DNA of 64,000 nt from Jejuia sp040720935 (lineage in GTDB: Bacteria; Bacteroidota; Bacteroidia; Flavobacteriales; Flavobacteriaceae), in NCBI RefSeq assembly GCF_040720935.1, contig NZ_JBFDAE010000002.1:62001-126000 (forward strand). The letters are read 5' to 3'. Below, one piece after another: positions 8,810-17,673 of this stretch (the first letter of the stretch is position 1; each line of letters opens with the position of its first letter). The notes beneath the pieces were generated by a model. It did not search any database. It was not told the origin of the DNA and saw nothing but the letters and a program-made list of their open reading frames with translations. Position numbers and translations under genes: made by a program.

Positions 8810-11800
8810 TTGAAACAATTTTTATACCCGATTTTATGCATGAGTTCAATGATAGGTTGGACTCAAAACATACCACCAAATCTTATAGCTACTGGCAATC
8901 AGGATTATTGTCCAACAACTCAAATAAATATTACGACAAGTTTCAATATTATTGATCCTGATGATACACAGATTGATGCATTTTTCATCCAAATATCTAC
9001 AGGTTATACTTCTGGTGAAGACGTTTTAATTTTAAACGGAACACATCCAAATATTTTAGCGAGTTGGAATACAGTTCAAGGTAAATTAAGCTTGACTGGA
9101 CTTGGTGGTGCGCCGATGAATTATACCGATTTGATTGCCGCAGTAAACAATGTCGTTTATGAAGCTACAATTGATACAGACCCTGGGGATAAGTTATTTT
9201 CATTCACAATAGGAAGTGCCAATTTTTTACCTTCAACAGGACATTATTATGAATATGTTCCCGCTTTGGGCATTACATGGACTGCTGCCAAGGCTGCTGC
9301 AGATACACGGACTTACTTTGGGTTACAAGGTTATTTAGCAACGATAACTTCTGATGAAGAAGCGCAACTTTCTGGAGAACAGGCAGCAGGCGCAGGATGG
9401 ATAGGAGGGAGCGATGCAGAAACTGAAGGCGTATGGAAATGGGTTACAGGACCAGAAGCGGGAACTGTATTTTGGAATGGTGGCATCAATGGTTCTACCC
9501 CAAATTATGCCAACTGGAACGCAAATGAACCCAACCAATCTGGAAATGAAGATTATGCACATGTTACCGCACCTGGCATAGGAATAGATGGTTCTTGGAA
9601 TGATTTAACTAATGCAGGAGCTAATAGTGGGAATTACCAACCAAAAGGTTATATTATGGAATACGGAGGTACGCCCGGAGATCCACCTCTTGACATTTCT
9701 GCAAGTACAAAAATTAATATTGCATCTATAACCAATTCTGTAACACCAACCGCAATTTGTGGCTCTGGAAGTGTGAATTTAGAAGCAACAGCATCTTCTG
9801 GAGATGTGGTTTGGTTTGATAGTTTAACAGCAACAACACCAATATTTACGGGTTCTACGTTTACTACCCCAATAATAAATGCGACAACTAGTTATTATGC
9901 ATTGGCATCTGTAAATGGATGCTTAGTAGGAAAAAGGACTGAAGTGGTAGCCACCGTTAATCCAATTCCAAGTATTGATACTATTTCCGAAGATACCGTT
10001 TGCGAAGGAGCATCTGGAACTTTAAGTGTTACCGTTTCTCAAGGCACAGTAAGTTGGTACAATGTCTCGGCTGGAGGTGCGTCAATTGCATCAGGAACTT
10101 CATTTTCTACACCAATACTTACTAATACAACCACTTATTATGTTGAAGTTATAAGTAATGGTTGTACTTCAATAACTAGAGAACCTGTTACAGCAACTGT
10201 TCAACAAACACCAGCACCAATAGGAAATACTATTCAGGAATTTTGTGATATAGAAAATGCAATATTGGCAGATTTGGTCGCTACAGGAACAGATATATTG
10301 TGGTATGATTCAAATGCTGGAGGAACACTTCTTAGTTTTTCTACACCAGTAGTTAATAATACAACTTATTATGCATCTCAAACAATAGGAGGTTGCGAAG
10401 GTGCTGCGAGATTACCAGTAGAAGTTCTTATATACGATACGGTAATCCCTTTGTTGCCTACTGAAATAGACCCCATGGAAGCCTGCGACAACAATGATGA
10501 TGGTGATGCAACAAACGGATTAGCCCAATTTAATTTAAGAACCTATGAAACCATTTTATTAAACGGAGCTGCGGCCAGCGATTTTAGTTTTTTATACTTT
10601 ATAGATGGCGCAAGAGCTACTCCAATAGCGACGCCACCTGAAACTTTTGAAAACACAATTGCCAACGAACAGTCCGTTTACCTTAGGATACAAAACAATG
10701 CAAATACAAATTGTTATACTGATGTTTCATTTAATGTGAAAGTGAATGCGATACCAGTTGTAGCACCTTCAGTCGTATTTAAAAACTGTGATGAAGATGG
10801 TATAGCAGATGGTTTTACCGATTTTAATTTAAATGAATTGGACCGCATTATTACCCAGGAAAATTTAAATAATTTCAAGATAACATACCATTCGTCTTTA
10901 GTAGATGTTAATTCTGGCGATAACCCGTTAATTCGTAGCCCATACAATAACCAAACCTCAAATCTCATATTCGGACGTGTAGAAAATAATACCACAGGTT
11001 GTTATAGTGTCTCCACAATAGATTTGGAAGTTTCTACGACTTCATTGGCTGCTAACTTTATTCAAGATATAGAGCATTGTGATGATGATAGTGATGGCTT
11101 TCATGAATTTGATTTAACAACTGTGTCAATGTCATTTATGGACGAATTTCCAAGCGGACAAAATTTAACGGTTCATTATTACAGGAATTTGACTGATGCA
11201 CAATTAGAAGACAACGAAATTTCTGCACCAACCAATTATATCAACGAGACACCTTTTTCTCAAACTTTGTATGTTCGGGTTGAAAGTGAAGATAACGGGG
11301 CGTGTTTCGGAATAGGACCAAACCTAGTTTTAACAGTCCATCCAAGACCGGAATTTGAAGTAGATCAATCTGAAACCTTTTGTTTAGATGGGAATTCCAT
11401 TACCTTAAATACATTCAATCCCAATGGAATATATAGTTATGAATGGAAGGATTCCGATGACAATATTATAAGTAATTCAGAAACTGCAATTGTGAATTCT
11501 GAAGATATTTATACAGTTGTTGCAATTTCAATTGAAGGTTGTAAATCGTTTCCAGTTCCTTTTGAGGTTAAAGCATCTGGGATTTCAAAAATAGATAAAG
11601 AAGATATTAAAGTTGAAGATTTATCAAACAACAATACCATCACCATTGATGATTCTGATATTGGCATTGGTGATTATGAATATGCCTTAGATAATGAATT
11701 CGGACCTTTTCAGGACACGCCATTTTTTAATAATGTATTGGCTGGTGCACATTCAGTTTATGTAAGAGATAAAAATAAATGTGGAACTGCTAATGTAGAA

Positions 11801-12085
11801 GTATTTGTAATGGGCTTCCCAAAGTTTTTTACACCTAATGGAGACAGAAACAATGATACTTGGAACATCAAAGGTTTAAGTAATGAATATTTGCAAAATA
11901 CTACAGTAAAAATTTATGATAGGTACGGAAAGCTCATAAAACAATTAAGACCCTTAAATGGTGGTTGGAATGGCACTTTTAATGGACAACTTCTTAGAAC
12001 TAACGATTATTGGTTTGTTATAAATTTAGTTGATGCTTCTGGAGATACTCAAATTTATAGAGGCCATTTTAGTTTGATACGGTAG
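8810..12085 (+). CDS. T9SS type B surface protein with C-type lectin domain and Ig-like repeats
   Basis: About 1091 residues. The best start is TTG at 8810, which gives the signal peptide MKQFLYPILCMSSMIGWTQ; no in-frame ATG precedes it. Order of parts: an N-terminal beta domain, a C-type lectin fold at about 144-292 with the calcium/sugar motifs EPN (240-242) and WND (263-265), then Ig-like repeats of the CHU_C-associated kind at about 310-540 (each with YYA/YYVE...NGC). Further beta domains with acidic CDDDSDG-type calcium loops follow. Last is a gliding-motility-associated type B sorting domain from about 1000 (FTPNGDRNNDTWNIKG, ending IYRGHFSLIR). It is exported by T9SS and probably binds mannose-type glycans at the cell surface. 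Confidence 0.85.
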   Translation: MKQFLYPILCMSSMIGWTQNIPPNLIATGNQDYCPTTQINITTSFNIIDPDDTQIDAFFIQISTGYTSGEDVLILNGTHPNILASWNTVQGKLSLTGLGGAPMNYTDLIAAVNNVVYEATIDTDPGDKLFSFTIGSANFLPSTGHYYEYVPALGITWTAAKAAADTRTYFGLQGYLATITSDEEAQLSGEQAAGAGWIGGSDAETEGVWKWVTGPEAGTVFWNGGINGSTPNYANWNANEPNQSGNEDYAHVTAPGIGIDGSWNDLTNAGANSGNYQPKGYIMEYGGTPGDPPLDISASTKINIASITNSVTPTAICGSGSVNLEATASSGDVVWFDSLTATTPIFTGSTFTTPIINATTSYYALASVNGCLVGKRTEVVATVNPIPSIDTISEDTVCEGASGTLSVTVSQGTVSWYNVSAGGASIASGTSFSTPILTNTTTYYVEVISNGCTSITREPVTATVQQTPAPIGNTIQEFCDIENAILADLVATGTDILWYDSNAGGTLLSFSTPVVNNTTYYASQTIGGCEGAARLPVEVLIYDTVIPLLPTEIDPMEACDNNDDGDATNGLAQFNLRTYETILLNGAAASDFSFLYFIDGARATPIATPPETFENTIANEQSVYLRIQNNANTNCYTDVSFNVKVNAIPVVAPSVVFKNCDEDGIADGFTDFNLNELDRIITQENLNNFKITYHSSLVDVNSGDNPLIRSPYNNQTSNLIFGRVENNTTGCYSVSTIDLEVSTTSLAANFIQDIEHCDDDSDGFHEFDLTTVSMSFMDEFPSGQNLTVHYYRNLTDAQLEDNEISAPTNYINETPFSQTLYVRVESEDNGACFGIGPNLVLTVHPRPEFEVDQSETFCLDGNSITLNTFNPNGIYSYEWKDSDDNIISNSETAIVNSEDIYTVVAISIEGCKSFPVPFEVKASGISKIDKEDIKVEDLSNNNTITIDDSDIGIGDYEYALDNEFGPFQDTPFFNNVLAGAHSVYVRDKNKCGTANVEVFVMGFPKFFTPNGDRNNDTWNIKGLSNEYLQNTTVKIYDRYGKLIKQLRPLNGGWNGTFNGQLLRTNDYWFVINLVDASGDTQIYRGHFSLIR

Positions 12086-12119
12086 TTTTATTGGGCTAGA
12101 CTTTTTAAGAATAAACTGC

Positions 12120-12200
12120 TAACTTCGTTCCTGTCTGCGACAGTCAGGTAACCTAGGATATAAAACGCATTGCAGAACTGTTTCAGTATTTAAATGAGTT
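12120..12200 (+). repeat. Repeat leader A (with a 20-nt palindromic insertion) before orphan gene
   Basis: It shares with 14340-14400 the blocks TAACTTCGTT, GGATATAA and (C/T)AGAAC/TGAAC..TGTTTCAGTATT, in the same order. Copy A contains an extra CCTGTCTGCGACAGTCAGGT at 12130-12149. Both copies lie a short distance upstream of orphan genes. The TGTTTCAG part resembles a widespread GCTGAAC..GTTTCAGC palindromic repeat. Confidence 0.6.
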
Positions 12201-12241
12201 CATAACCTCAAAGTTGTAGGGCATTAAAGAGAACCAATAAA

Positions 12242-13111
12242 ATGGACAAAGTTCTTGAATTGAAACAAAAATATGACATTGGAGAAATTACTGAATATGA
12301 GGAATCAATTGAGTATTTTGAAAAATCAGAACTGATAAAAGAATTACTGTCCGATTTTGATTTAACCACACTTAACTTACTGAATAGATTAGCTGAACTA
12401 TCTGAAATCCCATTTACTGCAGAACTTGATAAAGTTAAATTTTGGATAAACAAACTTGCCGATTTATCATATTGTGGCGATGGTTTTTCACTTACTGGAA
12501 AAAGTGACGATATTTTGGCTTGCTACAATTCAATGATAACTACCATTCTGATAAAATTGAATTATGGTAACAGCAATCAAATCCAAAAGGGAATTGATTG
12601 GATTTTGAGATTTCAAAACTTTGAACGTGGTGTGCCAAACAATTGGAACGGTTCTGGGGTTTTAAAATATGGTGGTTGTATGAAGCTGACCCCTTGCTTT
12701 ATTGGAGTAGTAAAAGCCTTAATCACTTTAACAGAGTGCAAAAAAAGTAAGAATTACAAATCAAACGCTTTACTCGAAAAAAAACTAAAAAAAGGACTTG
12801 AATATGTGCTCGAACATAATTTGTTTAAAAGAAAGACGAATGATAAACCAATCACAAAAGATATAACAAAATTAACGTATCCATTTTTTTATAAAACAAA
12901 TTTGATTGAAATTCTTCGGCTAATAAAAGACAATAATTTATTATCAGATGTAAGATGTAATTCAGCAATAGAGTTTCTGGACAAAAAGAAAAATAAAGAT
13001 GGATTTTGGAAAGTTAATAGTGTCTATTTACCAAAAAACTGGGTTGAATTTGATAAACCAAAGAAGAACGGATTATGGTTGACTTATGAAATAAACAAAC
13101 TAATTGATTAA
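12242..13111 (+). CDS. Orphan protein, alpha-toroid (prenyltransferase/terpene cyclase-like) fold
   Basis: 289 residues, mostly helical. A central stretch (about 70-170: YCGDGFSLTGKSDD, WILRFQNFERGVPNNW, YGGCMKLTPCFIGVVKAL) and a late stretch (about 240-285: AIEFLDKKKNKDGFW) look like inner/outer helix pairs of the alpha-alpha toroid seen in squalene-hopene cyclases and prenyltransferase beta chains. No DxDD catalytic motif is present, so enzyme activity is doubtful. It sits in a patch of accessory genes and is preceded by the repeated leader. I do not recognise a named family. Confidence 0.5.
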   Translation: MDKVLELKQKYDIGEITEYEESIEYFEKSELIKELLSDFDLTTLNLLNRLAELSEIPFTAELDKVKFWINKLADLSYCGDGFSLTGKSDDILACYNSMITTILIKLNYGNSNQIQKGIDWILRFQNFERGVPNNWNGSGVLKYGGCMKLTPCFIGVVKALITLTECKKSKNYKSNALLEKKLKKGLEYVLEHNLFKRKTNDKPITKDITKLTYPFFYKTNLIEILRLIKDNNLLSDVRCNSAIEFLDKKKNKDGFWKVNSVYLPKNWVEFDKPKKNGLWLTYEINKLID

Positions 13112-13187
13112 AAATCACACTATACAATAAAGTATGATCAATTGCTTAGTCTGTGAGTACTCGAAAAAAATCTACATAATTTACAGA

Positions 13188-13610
13188 ATGAAAAAATACA
13201 CCACAATTTTCTGCTTGCTACTGATTTTACTTTCCTCTTGTGCTGTTGGGAAACTAAAAGAAATTAAAGTTGAAAAACTGGCAGAAACCTCTAAAAGTTG
13301 GAACGGGGATGCACTTCCAAATTATCCAGAAGGCACTCCAAAGATTACTGTTTTAAAAATTACCATTCCGCCAAAAACGAAACTGCATAAGCACTACCAT
13401 CCTGTTATAAATTCGGGAATCATTTTAAAAGGAAAATTAAAGGTTGTAGATATAGCTGATAACGTGTTGTATTTAAAAGAAGGCGATGTAATTGTTGAGC
13501 TGGTCAATAAGATGCACTACGGCATTAACCAGGGAAACAAACCCGTTGAAATTGTGGTGTTTTATGCTGGGACAGAAGATTTGCCGATTACGGTTGTGGA
13601 GAAGGATTAG
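13188..13610 (+). CDS. Cupin-domain lipoprotein
   Basis: 140 residues from the ATG at 13188 (an upstream ATG at 13134 would spoil the signal peptide). Lipobox LLSSC near residue 16. The rest is a small cupin: PPKTKLHKHYHP supplies the two metal-binding His of motif 1, LKGKLKV and LKEGDVIVE form the beta core, and KMHYGINQGNKPVEIVVFY provides the motif 2 His. It is probably an outer-membrane or periplasmic lipoprotein binding a metal or small ligand. The substrate is unknown. Confidence 0.75.
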   Translation: MKKYTTIFCLLLILLSSCAVGKLKEIKVEKLAETSKSWNGDALPNYPEGTPKITVLKITIPPKTKLHKHYHPVINSGIILKGKLKVVDIADNVLYLKEGDVIVELVNKMHYGINQGNKPVEIVVFYAGTEDLPITVVEKD

Positions 13611-13703
13611 AGGGTTAGTTGCGATTTGACTTTATAGAAAAAAATAATTGATGACATTTTAAATAGGTTTCGATGTAATGGTATAATTTAAAAACTTACT
13701 ATT

Positions 13704-14207
13704 ATGAGAACCAAATTTCAAAATGTATTACTAACTTCTTTATGTGCTATTATCTTATTTTCTTGCTCAAGTGATGATGAAGTATCAAATGCTTCATTAG
13801 TGGGGACATGGAAATTAACGTCGTTGGTCATTGAAAGCGCTTTCGATTTTAACGGAGACGGAACAGCCTCAAGAGATTTATTTCTGGAAACAGATTGCTA
13901 CGATGGCGATTTTATTGAAAACATGGAAGACGGAAACGTGAGGATTGTGAGCGGACTTACCTTTATTTCCGTAGATGATAATTTTCAACCAACGCACAGA
14001 TGTCTTAACGGATTTGACCGCACCACAACGTGGACACAAACCGGAAATACTGTTACCATTGAAAATGGATCCGCAGATATTGTAGGCACGATTTCTGGAA
14101 ATACGGTAACCGCAACTATTGTAAAAGGCTTTGAAATGGAAAAATATAACGGTACAAGTGTTGTGGACGATAAAGAATCCATGACGCTTACTTATGAAAA
14201 ACAATAA
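13704..14207 (+). CDS. Lipocalin-like lipoprotein
   Basis: 167 residues. A signal peptide ends in LFSC followed by the acidic SSDDE segment that marks surface lipoprotein export in Bacteroidota. The mature part begins SLVGTWKLTSL, the typical GxW start of lipocalin-like domains in this phylum. It then runs as beta strands with two internal Cys (ETDCYDGD, HRCLNG) and ends MTLTYEKQ. A ligand-binding barrel at the cell surface is likely. It is followed by an intrinsic terminator at 14272. Confidence 0.75.
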   Translation: MRTKFQNVLLTSLCAIILFSCSSDDEVSNASLVGTWKLTSLVIESAFDFNGDGTASRDLFLETDCYDGDFIENMEDGNVRIVSGLTFISVDDNFQPTHRCLNGFDRTTTWTQTGNTVTIENGSADIVGTISGNTVTATIVKGFEMEKYNGTSVVDDKESMTLTYEKQ

Positions 14208-14271
14208 CTTTTTTATGACCCTGAATGTCTAGTCTTAAATAACCATTACAAATTTTTATAAAGAAAATTTT

Positions 14272-14305
14272 AAATCTCCAAGAGTTTGATTCTTGGAGAT
14301 TTTTG
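14272..14305 (+). terminator. Intrinsic terminator after lipocalin-like gene
   Basis: Twelve-base stem AAATCTCCAAGA / TCTTGGAGATTT with a seven-base loop and a following T-run. Confidence 0.85.
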
Positions 14306-14339
14306 TATTATATATGACTTGATTTTGTCAGAAAAATTT

Positions 14340-14400
14340 TTAACTTCGTTAACGTCGGATATAAGTCACCTGTGCTGAACTTGTTTCAGTATTAAAATGA
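14340..14400 (+). repeat. Repeat leader B before orphan secreted-protein gene
   Basis: The counterpart of the repeat at 12120-12200: TAACTTCGTT, GGATATAA and GCTGAACTTGTTTCAGTATT occur in the same order, but without the 20-nt palindrome. Here TAACTTCGTT runs straight into AACGTCGGATATAA. Confidence 0.6.
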
Positions 14401-14429
14401 TGTATATCCGTAAAAACATTAGTAGCCAT

Positions 14430-15095
14430 ATGAAAAAAACACTATCATTAATATTAATAATTCTAACAATTGGAATTACAAGAGCTGAAAGTATAATTAC
14501 AGCTCAATATCCTGACAAAATCATTTATGAAGGAAAAGAGTTTAATTTAAACTCAAATCCATTAGAACCATATTTTGACAAGAATCCCGAAAATAGACCG
14601 GAAATGACGTCAACAGCTCTTTGGCGTGGATATGTAGGTCATTTTGAAATAATCGGAAATGAATTGTTTCTAACTGATATGAAAAAGCCTGTTAGTTATA
14701 CCGATGATGATGGAAATTATAAGCGAAAATGGGTTTCAATCTACAAAATGTATTTTCCAAGACAAGGAAAAGTAAGAATTGACTGGTTTACTGGAATTCT
14801 AATTTTACCACACGGAAAAATGGTTGAATATGTTCATATGGGTTATGCATCGACTTACAGCAAATATTGGCTTCTCGAAATTGAAAACGGAATATTTAAT
14901 GAGGCTCGAAAATATACCAATAAAGAATTTGTAAAGTTCAAAAAACGTCAATTTGAGGTATTCGAAAAAACAGAGGAATACAAAAAATTATATGCGGAAT
15001 TAAAAGAAAACGATGAATACAACGATGATGAATTTATAAAATCTTTTATTTCCGATTTTGTAATAAACTATACAACAAAATTTCTGACTGAATAA
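14430..15095 (+). CDS. Orphan secreted protein
   Basis: 221 residues from the ATG at 14430, which gives the signal peptide MKKTLSLILIILTIGITRA. The mature protein contains a mixed domain rich in aromatic residues (ALWRGYVGHFEIIGNELFL, RKWVSIYKMYFP, DWFTGILILPHG) and a basic/acidic helical tail (about 160-215). I recall similar stand-alone proteins in Bacteroidota genomes but no assigned function. It is flanked upstream by the repeated leader and downstream by a non-coding tail with repeated ATTGCTA motifs, so it looks like a mobile accessory unit. Confidence 0.55.
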   Translation: MKKTLSLILIILTIGITRAESIITAQYPDKIIYEGKEFNLNSNPLEPYFDKNPENRPEMTSTALWRGYVGHFEIIGNELFLTDMKKPVSYTDDDGNYKRKWVSIYKMYFPRQGKVRIDWFTGILILPHGKMVEYVHMGYASTYSKYWLLEIENGIFNEARKYTNKEFVKFKKRQFEVFEKTEEYKKLYAELKENDEYNDDEFIKSFISDFVINYTTKFLTE

Positions 15096-15103
15096 AAAAT
15101 ACT

Positions 15104-15238
15104 GTGGGGCACAATGTGTATAATTCATTGCTAGTTAGAGCCTACTTATTAAAGTCCTCGCGGACTTTTCTATCTGTGATTTATTGCTAATTTTAATGCT
15201 TAAAGACTCAACGAAATCATGCACAAGACCGTTAAACA
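15104..15238 (+). repeat. Cassette-like non-coding tail downstream of orphan gene
   Basis: This gene-free stretch contains GTGTATAATTCATTGCTAGTT and, about 55 bases on, ATTTATTGCTAATTTTAATG. Two ATTGCTA-centred repeats thus frame a hairpin (AAAGTCC-TCGC-GGACTTT at 15151-15168). I recall comparable tails after accessory genes in other Bacteroidota, but this could not be checked here. Confidence 0.4.
15151..15172 (+). terminator. Probable intrinsic terminator
   Basis: Perfect seven-base stem AAAGTCC/GGACTTT with loop TCGC and a short T-run. It lies 56 bases after the orphan secreted-protein gene. Confidence 0.6.
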
Positions 15239-15258
15239 AACCTCCCTAAACCCCACCC

Positions 15259-15936
15259 TTAAACACCAAAATCCTCAATTGCCTTTCTAACCCCAACCGT
15301 AGCAACATCAGCAATTACAGTCAAATTTTGTTTGCTCTCAACATTCGGTTTTGGGTCAATAAAATAAGTTGGCGTGTTTTCAGGCACATAATGCATCAAA
15401 CTGGCTGCGGGATATACTTGCATGGAAGTTCCAATAATCATTAAAATATCGGCGGTTTCACAAATGGTTACAGCTTTTTCAATCATCGGGACATCTTCTC
15501 CAAACCATACAATATGCGGACGTAGTTGATAGCCTTTTTCGCAAACATCACCTAAAACCAAATCCGTTTTCCATTCTTGAATATCGTTGACATCACGAGT
15601 ACTTCTTACTTTCAATAATTCACCATGTAAATGAATAACGGTTGTGCTTCCTGCGCGTTCATGCAAATCATCTACATTTTGGGTAATGATGCTTACTTTA
15701 AAATTTTTCTCTAATTCGGCTAAATCAAAATGAGCGGCATTAGGTGTAACATCAAAAAGTTGCTGTCGTCTTTTATTGTAAAAGTCCAACACCAATTCAG
15801 GGTTTGCAGCAAAACCTTCAGGAGTGGCAACTTCCATAACATCATGTCCTTCCCATAAACCATCGGCATCCCTAAAGGTGTTAATACCACTTTCGGCACT
15901 CATGCCTGCTCCTGTAAGTACTACTATGTGTTTCAT
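15259..15936 (-). CDS. cobB: NAD-dependent protein deacylase, sirtuin class III type
   Basis: 225 residues from the ATG at 15936 (MKHIVVLTGAGMSAESGI). The NAD-binding GAGMSAESGI, the TQNVDDLHERAG segment with its Asn/Asp, and the catalytic HLHGE are all present. The pair Tyr-x-x-Arg in FYNKRRQQ matches the acyl-pocket residues of CobB/SIRT5-type enzymes that remove succinyl and malonyl groups. The four zinc Cys are not present: only one Cys lies in the region, as in several zinc-less flavobacterial sirtuins. It removes lysine acyl groups using NAD in the cytosol. It stands alone, convergent with the preceding accessory patch. Confidence 0.88.
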   Translation of the reverse strand: MKHIVVLTGAGMSAESGINTFRDADGLWEGHDVMEVATPEGFAANPELVLDFYNKRRQQLFDVTPNAAHFDLAELEKNFKVSIITQNVDDLHERAGSTTVIHLHGELLKVRSTRDVNDIQEWKTDLVLGDVCEKGYQLRPHIVWFGEDVPMIEKAVTICETADILMIIGTSMQVYPAASLMHYVPENTPTYFIDPKPNVESKQNLTVIADVATVGVRKAIEDFGV

Positions 15937-16050
15937 TTTAATAGTTTTTAACAAAATAATTAAAAATGGCTAATTGAAGATAAAGTAAGCCTAAAATTAT
16001 TTGAATCAAGAATTAATTTAATTGAGCAAATTTACATAGAAGTGCTATTC

Positions 16051-16058
16051 TAATTTTG
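16051..16058 (+). promoter_or_regulatory. Bacteroidota -7 promoter box (TAATTTTG) for CHRD gene
   Basis: A match to TAnnTTTG, 24 bases before the ATG at 16082. No convincing -33 box is seen. Confidence 0.5.
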
Positions 16059-16081
16059 TATAAATCTCAAATTTATATATT

Positions 16082-16909
16082 ATGAAAAAGACAATTTTAA
16101 GTATTTTAATGGTATTGCCTATTTTAGTTTTAACTAGTAGTTGTTGTGACGACGACGATGGCGTATTTGTTGGTGCAACTAAAACATATGATTTAAACTC
16201 TGTTACTGACCCAAATATTTCGGGTAAAGCAAAATTCATCGAAAACCAAAACGGCTCAACTACAGTAGAATTACAATTAACCGGCACTCCAGCAGGTGGG
16301 ATGCACCCAGCACACATTCACTTTAATACTGCTGCCGAGGGTGGAGGTGTAGCTGTTACTCTTGGTGCCGTTGACGGAGACACGGGTTTTAGTACCATAA
16401 CATTTTCTAAGCTAGACGATGATACGGATGTAACTTTTCAAGAAATTCTGGATTTTGACGGTTACATCAACGTACATTTAAGCACTACAGAGCTATCAAC
16501 AATAGTTGCACAAGGCGATATTGGAGAAAATGAGCTAACCGGGACTTCTAAAGTTTATACTTTAAATGAAAAAGATGTTACTGGTATTAGTGGCACGGCA
16601 ACTTTTCATGAGCGTGTTAATGGTGAGGCTCTAGCTATTTTAGATATCTTGAATACACCTGCAGGTGGTATGCATCCCGCACATATTCATACAGGAAGTA
16701 TTGCTACTGCTCCTGGAAGCATCATGTTTACCTTCAATCCTGTAGATGGAGATACGGGAATGAGTATGACAAATGTTTCTGAATTAGATGATGAAACAGA
16801 TTTTGATTATGATGATGTATTAACCGTTGATGGTTATATTAACATACATTTAAGTGCTGCACAGCCAGAAATCATTGTTGCTCAGGGCAATGTTGGTGCC
16901 AACGAATAA
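16082..16909 (+). CDS. Lipoprotein with two CHRD domains
   Basis: 275 residues. A signal peptide ends in LTSSC, then CDDDDG (acidic export signal). Two tandem CHRD (chordin-like) domains follow at about 34-150 and 155-270. Each has the hallmark TPAGGMHPAHIH and a GDTG(F/M)S..T..LDD(D/E)T segment, and each ends GYIN(V/I)HLS...IVAQG. The duplication within one gene is clear from these repeats. CHRD domains may bind metal through the clustered His. It is an outer-surface lipoprotein of unknown partner, followed by a strong bidirectional-looking hairpin. Confidence 0.85.
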   Translation: MKKTILSILMVLPILVLTSSCCDDDDGVFVGATKTYDLNSVTDPNISGKAKFIENQNGSTTVELQLTGTPAGGMHPAHIHFNTAAEGGGVAVTLGAVDGDTGFSTITFSKLDDDTDVTFQEILDFDGYINVHLSTTELSTIVAQGDIGENELTGTSKVYTLNEKDVTGISGTATFHERVNGEALAILDILNTPAGGMHPAHIHTGSIATAPGSIMFTFNPVDGDTGMSMTNVSELDDETDFDYDDVLTVDGYINIHLSAAQPEIIVAQGNVGANE

Positions 16910-16938
16910 TAATTAATCTGTTAGAAGAAGAATTAACT

Positions 16939-16966
16939 AAACCCGATAAATTTTATCGGGTTTATG
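16939..16966 (+). terminator. Intrinsic terminator between CHRD gene and trmH
   Basis: Twelve-base perfect stem AAACCCGATAAA / TTTATCGGGTTT with almost no loop. It ends 13 bases before the chosen trmH ATG at 16979, so it could also form in the trmH leader. Confidence 0.75.
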
Positions 16967-16978
16967 TATTTTTATAGA

Positions 16979-17638
16979 ATGGTAAACCTGCATCTTTTAG
17001 AACACCTAGAATCTTTTTTAACTGTATCTAGAAAAGAAAAATTCCAACGTGTATTATCCCAACGGACCAAGCATTTTACAATAGCTACTGAAGATGTATA
17101 TCAGCTTCATAATACAAGCGCGGTAATACGATCTTGTGATGTTTTTGGCATTCAGGAAGTCAATATTGTAGAAGAGCAAAACTCAAAACAGATTGATAGG
17201 GAAATTGCCATGGGTGCTCAAAAATGGGTAGATTTAAATAGGTATGGTTCTGTGCAATCGTGTATTTCAGACTTAAAGCAAAAAGGCTATCAAATTGTGG
17301 CAACCACACCTCATAAAAATGATTGTAATTTAAGTGACTTTGATATTTCCAAGAAATCGTGTTTTTTCTTCGGAAGGGAAACAGAAGGACTCTCTGATGA
17401 AGTGCTTAATAATGCAGATTGTTTTCTGAAAATTCCAATGGTTGGATTTACCGAGAGTTTGAATATTTCGGTATCTGCGGCCATCATTCTACAACATGTC
17501 ACAACTAAGTTGAAACAATCAAATATTGAATGGCAATTATCGGATAATGAAATGTTTGAAAAGCGATTGGATTGGTGTAAAAAAACAATAAAAAGCTATG
17601 ATGAAATTGTGGAACGGTTTTATAAAGTGAAAAAATAA
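16979..17638 (+). CDS. trmH: tRNA (guanosine-2'-O-)-methyltransferase, SPOUT family
   Basis: 219 residues. The SpoU/TrmH trefoil-knot motifs are present: NTSAVIRSCDVFGIQEV (motif 1 with the conserved Asn and Arg), FFFGRETEGLSDE (motif 2) and IPMVGFTESLNISVSAAI (motif 3, the SAM-binding knot). This matches the tRNA Gm18 enzyme rather than the RlmB type, since it lacks the N-terminal substrate-binding domain and has the TrmH C-terminal helix ending in WCKKTIKSYDEIVE. The ATG at 16979 is preferred to one fifteen bases upstream that falls within the terminator. Confidence 0.9.
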   Translation: MVNLHLLEHLESFLTVSRKEKFQRVLSQRTKHFTIATEDVYQLHNTSAVIRSCDVFGIQEVNIVEEQNSKQIDREIAMGAQKWVDLNRYGSVQSCISDLKQKGYQIVATTPHKNDCNLSDFDISKKSCFFFGRETEGLSDEVLNNADCFLKIPMVGFTESLNISVSAAIILQHVTTKLKQSNIEWQLSDNEMFEKRLDWCKKTIKSYDEIVERFYKVKK

Positions 17639-17673
17639 TTATCTTTATACAAAACAACTAAAATTTTCTCATC

